Of a DNA stretch of 27,048 bases, positions 1 to 7,275 are shown piece by piece. The notes under the pieces were generated by a model that was not told the origin of the DNA, ran no database searches, and saw only the letters and a program-made list of their open reading frames with translations. The position numbers were made by a program, and so were the translations under genes. This DNA is from JBDHZK01 sp039811865 (GTDB taxonomy: Bacteria; Actinomycetota; Actinomycetes; Propionibacteriales; Propionibacteriaceae), in NCBI GenBank assembly GCA_039811865.1, contig JBDHZK010000020.1, positions 1 through 27,048 on the forward strand. Direction: 5' to 3'. Every line of letters starts with the position of its first letter. Position 1 is the stretch's first letter.

Positions 1-1091
1 CCTTGCGGGTAGCCGCCGCCCTGGGGGTAGCCGCCCTGGCCCTGCGGATAACCACCCTGGCCCTGTTGGCCCCCAAACGCCGAATCGATCGCCCCGCCGA
101 CTGCTGCGCCGATCTTTCCGCCCTGATCGCCACCGATGGCTTGACCGATGCCCTGCCCGACGCCCGCATACCCTCCCTGGGAGCCCTGCTGACCGCCGGT
201 CTGGGAGCCTTGCTGACCACCGGTCTGGGAGCCTGTCTGGCCAGACCCAGTGCCTCCGCTTGGTATCTGACCGCCGGAGCCAGTCTGACTCCCCTGGTTT
301 CCGGCCGTTCCAATATCGCTCGCGGCGCCGCCAACTGTGCCCGCGACATCCGCGGCCGTGGTGACGACCTTGTTCACCTTCTCCAGGCCGTCGATCGCCT
401 TATCGAGGCCCTTGGCGAAGTCGGAGTTGCCGGCTCCGACCAAGTTCAGGAGCTGGCGGAGCATCTTGAGGATCTCGATGATCTTCTGGATGATCTCCGC
501 GATCTTCTTGAGTAGCTTGGCGACCTTCTGTAGGAAAGCTCCCAGCTTCTGCAGCGCGGACATGATCTTCTGGAAGGCCTGAATGCCCTTCATGATGTTG
601 GCGCCGACCCAGGCCGCGATTGATGCCCCGAATGAGCACCATGACGTCGCCGCGGCCGCGAAGAATGTTTGGAGCACGAACTCCAAGACCATCTTGATGA
701 TGTCGATGATCATGTTGGCGCCCTGGACGCACGCCTCGGCTGCGGCCTTGAGAATCTCGTCGGTCTTCTTCACCGACTCGGCCAACTTCTTGAAGTTATT
801 GACGTACTTATCGATCTTTGCGTCGTAGGCCTGCTTGCCCTGGCCGGACCATCTGGTCAGGCTCTTCCGCGCATTGTCGATCTCGGCCGCCACCTGCTCA
901 AGCTGTCCACCGGCCTTGATGTACTGGGCGCCCTTGCCGGCGACTTTGTTGGGGTCTCCGCAGACCTTGTGGATCAAATCAATGATCTTGTCGTAGGCCC
1001 CGAAGATGTTCATTACATAGCGCACGGGCCCGGGCAGACCGTTGTATGCCTGCTCCAGCTTGTTCTGGTACTGCCCCGACGTGACGCTCAT
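1..1091 (-). CDS. WXG-motif ESX-like protein with Gly/Gln/Tyr/Pro repeat tail (3' end outside window)
   Basis: The minus-strand frame opens at an ATG at 1091 and stays open to the left edge, giving 363 visible residues; the C-terminus lies outside the window. Residues 1-120 are helical with a WSG (WXG) motif at 81-83, the hallmark hairpin turn of type VII/ESX substrates. Residues 125-170 are hydrophobic and small-residue rich. Residues 170-250 form a long Lys/Ile/Leu amphipathic helix, probably coiled. From about 262 the chain becomes low complexity: GSQTGGQQ repeats, a glycine-zipper-like stretch (about 309-340), then QGGYPQG repeats at the edge. The start lies one base after the stop of the upstream small ESX-like gene, so the two are probably co-translated. 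An exported or surface protein is inferred from the family resemblance; no export machinery gene is visible here. The exact function is unknown. Confidence 0.75.
   Translation of the reverse strand, partial: MSVTSGQYQNKLEQAYNGLPGPVRYVMNIFGAYDKIIDLIHKVCGDPNKVAGKGAQYIKAGGQLEQVAAEIDNARKSLTRWSGQGKQAYDAKIDKYVNNFKKLAESVKKTDEILKAAAEACVQGANMIIDIIKMVLEFVLQTFFAAAATSWCSFGASIAAWVGANIMKGIQAFQKIMSALQKLGAFLQKVAKLLKKIAEIIQKIIEILKMLRQLLNLVGAGNSDFAKGLDKAIDGLEKVNKVVTTAADVAGTVGGAASDIGTAGNQGSQTGSGGQIPSGGTGSGQTGSQTGGQQGSQTGGQQGSQGGYAGVGQGIGQAIGGDQGGKIGAAVGGAIDSAFGGQQGQGGYPQGQGGYPQGGGYPQ
179..226 (-). repeat. Two tandem 24-bp units encoding GSQTGGQQ
   Basis: The units at 179-202 and 203-226 differ at only two positions and keep the reading frame of the WXG-motif gene. 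Each encodes the eight residues GSQTGGQQ, and a partial third unit follows toward higher coordinates. In-frame short repeats of this kind can change copy number by slippage and so lengthen or shorten the protein tail. Confidence 0.75.
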
Positions 1092-1092
1092 G

Positions 1093-1419
1093 TCAGCCGC
1101 CCATCGTCTGGTAGATACCCTGCGAATGCTGCTTGTTCTGCTGTTCGGCGTTGTAGTAGTCGTGGGCCGTGGACAGCGTCGCCCGCGCGAGGCGTTCCAG
1201 CGACTCGCCCATTTCCTTGAGAGAGTCAATACAGGCTTGCCGGTGGTGCGAGTAGGCGTCCCACGTCTGGTTGCCGAGACCGGGGATATACCCGAAGTCG
1301 CCGCGCTGCAACTGGATCGATTCTAGATCGCTCAAGATTTTTCCGGCTTGATCCCGCTGTTTATACAGGGAGTCAGCCGCGGCCGCGAGCTGGGCCGGGT
1401 CGACCGTGTAGGTGGCCAT
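1093..1419 (-). CDS. Small ESX/EspC-like secreted protein
   Basis: This encodes 108 residues with no signal peptide, composed almost entirely of two predicted helices around a glycine-containing turn (about residues 40-52). It begins with the VDPAQL...AA pattern common at the N-terminus of EspC-type (ESX secretion-associated) proteins. Near the C-terminus, Y88-x3-E92 fits the YxxxD/E signal of type VII substrates. The start is well supported: GGAGG (plus-strand cctcc at 1427-1431) lies 7 bases before the ATG. It is the first gene of a two-gene minus-strand unit; the larger WXG protein starts one base after its stop. Paired small and large helical proteins are the usual arrangement for co-secreted ESX partners, so heterodimer formation is a reasonable inference. 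There is no classical WXG in this protein. Assignment to the EspC family rests on pattern recognition, not on a profile search. Confidence 0.7.
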   Translation of the reverse strand: MATYTVDPAQLAAAADSLYKQRDQAGKILSDLESIQLQRGDFGYIPGLGNQTWDAYSHHRQACIDSLKEMGESLERLARATLSTAHDYYNAEQQNKQHSQGIYQTMGG

Positions 1420-1496
1420 TTAGTTTCCTCCGAGGGTCGTGCAACCGATGCCTCACGGTAGCCGCGGCGAGGGGCAGCCAGACCCCCCTGCGCCGG

Positions 1497-1901
1497 TCAA
1501 CCTCGCCCCCGGAGCAGACGGCACGTGAGGCGCGCTGAGGCCATCAAGTCGCCGGAGTCGTTCGTGATCGGGATCTCGAAGGTGGCCAGCGAGTTTCCGA
1601 CGAACAGCGCCGCGGCGGCCGCGCGCACCCAGCCCTCCACGACGGAGCGGTGATGGGTCACGTTCAGGTCAACCCCGTAGACCTTCCCGGCCGGTTGCAC
1701 CAGGCCCCAGGCAGCGATCGAGGCGAGAGTCTCGGCGAGGACGGCCGAGGCGCCGCCGTGCCAATAGCCAAAGGGTTGGGTGTTGCCGGCGACCGGCATC
1801 TCCCCGGTAGCCCACCCAGCGCCTGCGCCGGTCAAGCGAAAGCCCAGCTTGTCGGTCATGGGGCTGCTCATGCCCGTGGCCCAGTCAGGTAGGTCGACCA
1901 T
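1497..1901 (-). CDS. PaaI/MenI-like hotdog-fold acyl-CoA thioesterase
   Basis: This is a single hotdog domain of 134 residues that probably hydrolyses an acyl- or aryl-CoA thioester in the cytoplasm. The diagnostic segment is N40-TQPFGYW-H49-GG...LAE57, matching the N...HGG...LAE pattern in which the Glu is the catalytic base of phenylacetyl-CoA and DHNA-CoA thioesterases. A second conserved stretch, VDLNVTHHR (78-86), matches the beta-strand following the central helix. The start is uncertain: ATGs at 1901, 1871 and 1859 are all in frame, and none has a clear ribosome-binding site. The open frame also continues far upstream, antisense to polA, which is not credible coding sequence. The gene is divergent from polA with about 60 bases between them. 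Substrate cannot be told from sequence; without menaquinone genes nearby, calling it MenI would be a guess. Confidence 0.82.
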   Translation of the reverse strand: MVDLPDWATGMSSPMTDKLGFRLTGAGAGWATGEMPVAGNTQPFGYWHGGASAVLAETLASIAAWGLVQPAGKVYGVDLNVTHHRSVVEGWVRAAAAALFVGNSLATFEIPITNDSGDLMASARLTCRLLRGRG

Positions 1902-1949
1902 GTGGCCAGCCTGGCAGATCGCGCCGAGGAAACTGTCGCAACCGCCGGT

Positions 1950-1967
1950 TAGAGTCACTCCGTGACT
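1950..1967 (+). promoter_or_regulatory. Putative -10 element and inverted repeat at the polA start
   Basis: TAGAGT at 1950-1955 fits the actinobacterial TAnnnT -10 element and ends 6 bases before the GTG of polA, placing the expected transcription start on the start codon (leaderless mRNA). Overlapping it is a perfect inverted repeat, AGTCAC-TCC-GTGACT, at 1953-1967. It spans the start codon and could be an operator or a small hairpin. No convincing -35 was found. Confidence 0.45.
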
Positions 1968-4673
1968 GCTCAGCCGAACACTCCCGAACGGCCTCCGAGG
2001 CTGCTGCTCATCGATGGGCACTCCGTCGCCTACCGGGCCTTCTTCGCGTTGCCGGTGGAGAACTTCTCGACCACCACGGGGCAGCACACCAACGCGGTGT
2101 ACGGCTTTACCGCGATGCTGATCAACGTGCTGCGAGACGAGCAGCCCACCCACATCGCCGTCGCGTTCGACGTCTCCCGGCAGACCTTCAGGAGTCAGCT
2201 CTACGCCGAGTACAAGGCAAACCGGTCGACGTCCCCGGCGGAGTTCGGGGGGCAGGTAGACCTGATCAAAGAGGTGTTGTCGGCGCTGAGGATCCCCCAC
2301 GTGGCGATCGACGGCTTCGAGGCCGACGACATCATCGCCACGCTGGCCACGCAGGCATCCCGGGCCGATTGGGACGTCCTGATCTGTACTGGCGATCGGG
2401 ACGCGCTCCAGCTCGTGGACGATCACACCACCGTCTTGTACCCGCGCAAGGGAGTGTCCGACCTGGCGAGGATGACGCCCGCCGCGGTCGAGGAGCGTTA
2501 CTTCGTCACCCCTCAGCGTTATCCGGAGTTGGCTGCACTGGTCGGCGAGAGCAGCGACAACCTGCCCGGCGTCCCCGGCGTCGGGCCGAAGACCGCCGCC
2601 AAGTGGCTAGACCTTTACGACGGTCTGGAGAATCTAGTCCGGCGTGCGCCCGAGATCCGGGGCAAGGTCGGAGACTCCTTCCGGGAACGTTTGGCGGATG
2701 TGGTCCGCAACCGTGAGGTCAACGAGTTGGTACGCGATCTCGAACTGCCGCTTTCCCTGGGCGAAACCGAGCGCCTGGCGTGGGATCGTGAGGCGGTCCA
2801 TACGCTGTTCGACAGCCTGGAGTTCAGGGTTCTGCGGGATCGGCTGATCGAAACCCTGCCCCCGGAGAGCACCGCGCCCGAAGGCGGATTCGATGTGGCC
2901 GGAGCCGCGCTGGGCCCGGGGCAGGTCGCCGGCTGGCTGGCCGACCACGCCGACGGAATGATCGGAGTGGAAGTAATCGGACACTGGGGCTCCGGGACTG
3001 GCGACGTCTCCGCCCTCGCCCTCGCCGCCGCCGATGGTGAGGCCTGCTGGATCGATGCGGCGGCGATGAGCGCACAGGACGAGGCCGCATTGGCGGAGTG
3101 GTTGGCCGACCCGTCGCGGCGCAAGGCACTGCACGACGCCAAGGGGCCGTTGCTGGCCATCTGGGCTCGCGGACTGAACTTGGCCGGCCTCTCCTGTGAC
3201 ACGCAGTTGGCCGCGTATCTGCTGAAACCGGACCAGCGTGTCTTCGACCTCGGGGACCTCGCGTTGCGTTACCTCAAACGCGAGCTTCGAAACGAGTCGG
3301 CTCCCGAGACAGCCTCTGACCAGTTGGAGCTCGATTTCGGTGACGACGACTCCGGAGCCCCGGCGGCCGTCGACGCCGCGATGATTCGAGCCCGGGCAGT
3401 GGTCGACCTGGCCGCCGAACTCAGCGGTCAGCTGGTTGAGCGGGGCGGCCAGCACCTGCTCGCCGACGTGGAGTTGCCGCTGGTGTTCACCCTCGCCCGG
3501 ATGGAGCGATCCGGCATCGCCGTCGATCTGCCCTACCTCGAGGGGTTGTGGAAGGACTTCGATTCCGCGGTCTCGCGCGCGGAATCGGATGCCTATGACG
3601 TCCTCGGCAAGCGCATCAATCTGGGGTCGCCGAAGCAACTTCAGTTGGTCCTGTTCGACGAGTTGGGCATGCCGAAGACAAGACGGACCCGGACTGGGTA
3701 CACCACGGACGCGGACGCCTTGGAGTCGTTGTTCGTCAAGACCGAGCACCCCTTCTTGGCGCATCTGCTTGCCCACCGGGATGCGATCCGACTACGGCAA
3801 ACCGTCGAGGGGCTCCAGAAGTCCGTGGCGGATGACGGCCGCGTTCACACCACCTACGTGCAGACCATCGCCGCGACCGGTCGGCTCTCCAGCACCGAAC
3901 CGAACCTGCAGAACATCCCCATCCGCACGGCGGCAGGACGCCGCATTCGCGAGGCGTTCGTAGTGGGGGATGGCTTCGAGACCCTCCTGACCGCCGACTA
4001 CTCCCAGATCGAGATGCGCATCATGGCGCACGCCAGCGGGGACGAGGGTCTGATCGCGGCGTTCCGCGAGGGCGCCGACTTCCATACGGTGATGGCGTCG
4101 CGCGTATTCGCGGTCGCCGCGGATGCGGTGTCCACTGCTCAGCGAGCCAAGATCAAGGCCATGAACTACGGCTTGGCCTACGGGTTGTCGGCGTTCGGTC
4201 TGAGCCAGCAACTTGGCATCGAGGTGTCGGAGGCTCGCGGACTAATGGACGAGTACTTCGAGCGCTTCGGCGGCGTCCGCGACTATCTGCAATCGATCGT
4301 CGCGCAGGCCCGACGCACTGGTTACACCGAGACGGTGCTCGGCCGCCGGCGCTATCTGCCAGACCTGACCAGTTCCAATCGTCAGCGTCGTGAGATGGCC
4401 GAACGGATGGCCTTGAACGCGCCGATTCAAGGCTCGGCCGCGGACATCATCAAGGTTGCGATGCTGGACGTCGAGTCCGAACTCGAACGCCGGCGGCTCC
4501 GCAGCCGAATGCTGCTCCAAGTGCACGACGAACTCGTCTTCGAAGCGGCACCAGGGGAGCGCGCGGAAGTCGAGGCGATAGTGCGCGAGAAGATGGGCGG
4601 CGCGGTCGATCTGGCGGTACCCCTGGACGTGTCGGTGGGCAGCGGCCAGTCCTGGCACGAGGCGGCGCACTGA
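1962..4673 (+). CDS. polA: DNA polymerase I
   Basis: PolI fills gaps after excision repair and removes RNA primers. The 903-residue protein has an N-terminal 5' nuclease domain (about 1-300: LLLIDGHS, DGFEADD and the helix-hairpin-helix LPGVPGVGPKTA), a central exonuclease-like domain (about 310-500) and a C-terminal polymerase (about 510-903). Polymerase motif A is DYSQIE (D679), motif B is KAMNYGLAYG and motif C is VHDE (H855-E857). The central domain lacks the acidic DEDD residues of a 3'-5' proofreading exonuclease; the segment where the first motif belongs reads GVEVIGHWG. Tyr736 sits at the O-helix position that is Phe in E. coli PolI; Tyr is also found in mycobacterial PolI. The start is GTG at 1962, with a -10-like TAGAGT 6 bases before it instead of a Shine-Dalgarno. 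It converges with the maltokinase-cap gene. Confidence 0.97.
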   Translation: MTAQPNTPERPPRLLLIDGHSVAYRAFFALPVENFSTTTGQHTNAVYGFTAMLINVLRDEQPTHIAVAFDVSRQTFRSQLYAEYKANRSTSPAEFGGQVDLIKEVLSALRIPHVAIDGFEADDIIATLATQASRADWDVLICTGDRDALQLVDDHTTVLYPRKGVSDLARMTPAAVEERYFVTPQRYPELAALVGESSDNLPGVPGVGPKTAAKWLDLYDGLENLVRRAPEIRGKVGDSFRERLADVVRNREVNELVRDLELPLSLGETERLAWDREAVHTLFDSLEFRVLRDRLIETLPPESTAPEGGFDVAGAALGPGQVAGWLADHADGMIGVEVIGHWGSGTGDVSALALAAADGEACWIDAAAMSAQDEAALAEWLADPSRRKALHDAKGPLLAIWARGLNLAGLSCDTQLAAYLLKPDQRVFDLGDLALRYLKRELRNESAPETASDQLELDFGDDDSGAPAAVDAAMIRARAVVDLAAELSGQLVERGGQHLLADVELPLVFTLARMERSGIAVDLPYLEGLWKDFDSAVSRAESDAYDVLGKRINLGSPKQLQLVLFDELGMPKTRRTRTGYTTDADALESLFVKTEHPFLAHLLAHRDAIRLRQTVEGLQKSVADDGRVHTTYVQTIAATGRLSSTEPNLQNIPIRTAAGRRIREAFVVGDGFETLLTADYSQIEMRIMAHASGDEGLIAAFREGADFHTVMASRVFAVAADAVSTAQRAKIKAMNYGLAYGLSAFGLSQQLGIEVSEARGLMDEYFERFGGVRDYLQSIVAQARRTGYTETVLGRRRYLPDLTSSNRQRREMAERMALNAPIQGSAADIIKVAMLDVESELERRRLRSRMLLQVHDELVFEAAPGERAEVEAIVREKMGGAVDLAVPLDVSVGSGQSWHEAAH

Positions 4674-4695
4674 ACGCGCCGCTCTGCTCGTGCGA

Positions 4696-4708
4696 CCGGA
4701 CTGTCCGG
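4696..4708. terminator. Short hairpin between convergent polA and maltokinase-cap gene
   Basis: CCGGA-CTG-TCCGG is a 5-bp perfect stem in the 37-base gap between the two convergent stop codons. It is too short, and lacks a T-tract, to be a sure terminator. It is listed because it is the only structure in the gap and would fold on either strand. Confidence 0.25.
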
Positions 4709-4710
4709 GG

Positions 4711-5283
4711 TTAACGAAGAACGACCAGTACGGCCTGGTGCGCCAGCCCGTCGGCGTCCGTCCAAGCCCCGGTCAAGGTACCCAGCGCCTGCTCCTGAGT
4801 CGGAACGTAGGACTCGTCCACGACGCGGATCAGCCGGACCATCTCCCCAGCCGCGTTCGAGATGCGGGTGATTCCGCTGCCCTCGACGGTCATCGACTTC
4901 TCGCCGGTGGAGAGTTCCGCCTCGTTGTCGCCCTCGTGGATCACGCGGAACAACTCGGCGACATACACCGGATCGTCGACGCCGTCGTAGACCCAGCGCT
5001 GTCCAAGGACCGAATGGTCCATGGTTCCGACCAGGGCCCCGTCCGCATCCACTAGGGCAGCATCCCGGTAGGTCAGCGGCACCTGGAAGACCGTCCCCGC
5101 CGAAGACACCAGAATCGTCTCGATCCCGACCTCGCCGTCCGGATCGACGAACCGGAACGACGCGACCCGCTCGAGGTCGTCCCCGTCACCGGTGAACCAC
5201 GGCTGCTTGGGCAGCCACTCGGTCAGTAACTCGAGCTTGGACGGCTTTAGGGTGGCGTGATGGATCTGGGCAATTCCGCTCAT
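4711..5283 (-). CDS. Stand-alone maltokinase N-terminal cap-like protein
   Basis: The 190-residue soluble protein matches the N-terminal cap domain of actinobacterial maltokinase from its first residues. Recognisable blocks are HHATLKPSKLELLTEWLP (8-25), the WF..G segment, an RF.DP.GEVGIE strand pair, QVPLTYR, and GTMDHSVLGQRWVYDG followed by DPVYVAEL. In maltokinase this cap precedes a kinase lobe that phosphorylates maltose in the GlgE glycogen pathway; here no kinase follows, so the protein is a free-standing cap homologue, often annotated loosely as a glucan-branching protein. Its own activity is unknown. The start at 5283 is supported by AAGGAG ending 6 bases upstream. An in-frame ATG at 5373 is rejected because its extension is low-complexity Arg-rich and does not match the family. 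A TAGGTT -10-like hexamer (5315-5320, minus) would give a leader of about 25 bases. Confidence 0.8.
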   Translation of the reverse strand: MSGIAQIHHATLKPSKLELLTEWLPKQPWFTGDGDDLERVASFRFVDPDGEVGIETILVSSAGTVFQVPLTYRDAALVDADGALVGTMDHSVLGQRWVYDGVDDPVYVAELFRVIHEGDNEAELSTGEKSMTVEGSGITRISNAAGEMVRLIRVVDESYVPTQEQALGTLTGAWTDADGLAHQAVLVVLR

Positions 5284-5717
5284 GGCGCGCTCCTTGTCCT
5301 TGGCGGCTGCCACCAACCTAACGCCCCTATCGCGCCTCCTGCACGTCCGCCCGTTCCGGACGGAACTCGGCATCGCAGGCGGGCGACCTGCCGGGCGGGG
5401 TTAGCGTGTTCGGGCCGGACTCGGTCGGACGCCGCGGGCACGCTGGCCGGCGAAGGGTGATCGGGACTACCGCGCCGATGCGCCGCAGAGAATATGCGGG
5501 CCGCGGTGCGTTTATTACTCTCCAGTTCTGCCCGGATTGACCCTCCCGCACGCCGCTGGATAGCCTAGGGGGGCTGTGGCCCGGGTGACTCCGGACGGAG
5601 TGGGTCACGCTCGTTGGTTGGTGAGGATTCATGGGGCCTGTCCCGCTTCCGACTTCAGTCAGACGACGGGGCGCAGCGCACATCTGCCCATATGTCCACA
5701 CATCGGAGCCCTACTAC
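5284..5717. other. Long intergenic region: divergent promoters and rpsA leader
   Basis: These 434 bases contain no convincing gene. Visible items are the -10-like TAGGTT of the minus-strand neighbour (5315-5320); an inverted repeat GTTCC-GGAC-GGAAC (5353-5366); the rpsA promoter (5537-5566); and an rpsA leader of roughly 145 bases. The leader carries a hairpin ACTCC-GGAC-GGAGT at 5588-5601, flanked by GTG/CAC (5585-5587, 5606-5608). Both inverted repeats share the ten bases TCCGGACGGA. An ATG at 5631 is in frame with rpsA with no intervening stop, but GAGGA lies only 3 bases before it and the 29 extra residues do not resemble S1. Confidence 0.6.
5537..5566 (+). promoter_or_regulatory. Probable sigma-A-type promoter of rpsA
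   Basis: TTGACC at 5537-5542 (5 of 6 matches to TTGACA) is followed after an 18-base spacer by TAGCCT at 5561-5566, which fits TAnnnT. Transcription would start near 5573, leaving a leader of about 145 bases before rpsA. This is the best two-box promoter in the window, as expected for a highly expressed ribosomal gene. Confidence 0.7.
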
Positions 5718-7175
5718 ATGACGTCCTCTGCCGAGGCAACAAAGGTTGCTGTCGACGATCTCGGTTCACCGGAAGCCTTTCTGGCCGCCGTCGACGCGAC
5801 AATCAAGTACTTCAACGACGGTGACATCGTCACCGGCACCGTCGTCAAGGTCGACCGGGACGAGGTCCTGCTCGACATCGGTTACAAGACCGAAGGTGTG
5901 ATTCCCTCCAAGGAACTCTCCATCAAGCACGACGTCGACCCCTTCGAGGTGGTCAAGGTCGGCGACGAGGTCGAAGCCCTCGTCCAGCAGAAGGAGGACA
6001 AGGAGGGTCGTCTGATCCTGTCCAAGAAGCGCGCCCAGTACGAGCGCGCCTGGGGCACGATCGAGAAGATCAAGGAATCCGACGGTGTGGTCACCGGTAA
6101 GGTCATCGAGGTGGTCAAGGGCGGCCTGATCATCGACATCGGTCTGCGTGGCTTCCTGCCCGCATCCCTGGTGGAGATGCGACGGGTCCGCGACCTGCAG
6201 CCGTACGTCGGGATGGAACTCGAGGCCAAGATCATCGAACTCGACAAGAACCGCAACAACGTGGTCCTGTCGCGCCGGTCCTGGCTCGAGCAGACCCAGT
6301 CCGAGGTTCGCCAGCGCTTCTTGACCCAGCTGCAGAAGGGCCAGATCCGCAAGGGCGTCGTCAGTTCGATCGTGAACTTCGGCGCGTTCGTCGATCTCGG
6401 GGGCGTGGACGGGCTGGTGCACGTCTCGGAACTGTCCTGGAAGCACATCGACCACCCGGCCGAGGTTGTCGAGGTCGGCAACGAGGTCACCGTCGAGGTG
6501 TTGGATGTCGACCTGGACCGCGAGCGGGTCTCGTTGTCGCTGAAAGCGACACAGGAAGACCCCTGGCAGACCTTCGCTCGGACGCACCAGATCGGTCAGA
6601 TTGTGCCCGGCAAGGTCACCAAGCTCGTCCCCTTCGGTGCGTTCGTGCGCGTGGAGGAAGGCATCGAGGGCCTGGTTCACGTCTCGGAGTTGGCCGAGCG
6701 CCATGTCGAGATCCCCGAACAGGTCGTCAGCGTCAACGACGAGGTCATGGTCAAGATCATCGACATCGACCTCGAGCGTCGTCGGATCTCGCTTTCGCTC
6801 AAGCAGGCGAACGAGGGTGTGGACGTCGCGGCGGACGACTTCGACCCGGCTCTGTATGGCATGACCGCTTCCTACGACGAGAACGGCAACTACATCTACC
6901 CCGAGGGCTTCGATCCGGAGACCAACGAGTGGAAGCCGGGCTACGAGGAGCAGCAGCGGGCATGGGAGCAGCAGTACGCCGAGGCCCAGGCTCGTTGGGA
7001 GGCCCACAAGCGTCAGGTCGAGGAGGCCGAGGCCTCACAGACCGCGGCGACGGTTGCCCCCAGCAGCGGTACCTCCTACTCGTCGGCGGCCGGTTCCACC
7101 AGCGCTCCCGAGGGCTCGCTCGCTTCGGACGAGGCCCTGCAGGCGCTTCGCGACAAGCTCACCGGCGGAAAGTGA
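5718..7175 (+). CDS. rpsA: 30S ribosomal protein S1
   Basis: S1 binds mRNA on the small ribosomal subunit and helps start translation of structured or weak-Shine-Dalgarno messages. The 485-residue protein has four S1 (OB-fold) domains at about 35-104, 121-186, 207-276 and 291-363. Domains 3 and 4 are the most canonical (FGAFVDL...GLVHVSEL and FGAFVRV...GLVHVSEL, each ending RxSLSLK). This is the four-domain architecture of Gram-positive high-GC bacteria, not the six-domain form of E. coli. A tail of about 120 residues follows; it is acidic and aromatic, then Glu/Gln/Ala-rich, then Ser/Thr-rich. The start at 5718 (MTSSAEATK) has GGAG 9 bases upstream; an ATG 29 codons earlier in frame is less likely. 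Transcription comes from the promoter at 5537-5566 and ends at the hairpin at 7210-7242. Confidence 0.97.
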   Translation: MTSSAEATKVAVDDLGSPEAFLAAVDATIKYFNDGDIVTGTVVKVDRDEVLLDIGYKTEGVIPSKELSIKHDVDPFEVVKVGDEVEALVQQKEDKEGRLILSKKRAQYERAWGTIEKIKESDGVVTGKVIEVVKGGLIIDIGLRGFLPASLVEMRRVRDLQPYVGMELEAKIIELDKNRNNVVLSRRSWLEQTQSEVRQRFLTQLQKGQIRKGVVSSIVNFGAFVDLGGVDGLVHVSELSWKHIDHPAEVVEVGNEVTVEVLDVDLDRERVSLSLKATQEDPWQTFARTHQIGQIVPGKVTKLVPFGAFVRVEEGIEGLVHVSELAERHVEIPEQVVSVNDEVMVKIIDIDLERRRISLSLKQANEGVDVAADDFDPALYGMTASYDENGNYIYPEGFDPETNEWKPGYEEQQRAWEQQYAEAQARWEAHKRQVEEAEASQTAATVAPSSGTSYSSAAGSTSAPEGSLASDEALQALRDKLTGGK

Positions 7176-7209
7176 TCTCGCCGGCGAATCCCGCCTGAGC
7201 TTTCCACCG

Positions 7210-7242
7210 ATCGTGCCCCAGCCCGAGTGGCTGGGGCACGAT
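7210..7242 (+). terminator. Strong intrinsic-type hairpin after rpsA
   Basis: A perfect 14-bp stem (7210-7223 with 7229-7242) closes a 5-base loop CGAGT, 34 bases after the rpsA stop. There is no long T-tract (TGCGTTC follows), which is common for actinobacterial terminators. It separates rpsA from coaE, which therefore needs its own promoter or read-through. Confidence 0.85.
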
Positions 7243-7275
7243 TGCGTTCACCGGCGATCGCGGAAGGGGAGTGGG

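Noticed and set aside
400..732. 110-codon minus-strand frame within the WXG-motif gene
   Set aside because: It is out of frame with the continuous 363-codon frame that carries the WXG motif and repeat tail.
5631..5717. In-frame N-terminal extension of rpsA
   Set aside because: GAGGA is only 3 bases from that ATG and the 29 residues do not resemble S1, whereas the 5718 start has a well-placed GGAG.
5766..7007. 413-codon open frame antisense to rpsA
   Set aside because: It is a Leu/Asp/Val-rich shadow of the S1 repeats; the plus-strand S1 protein is unambiguous.
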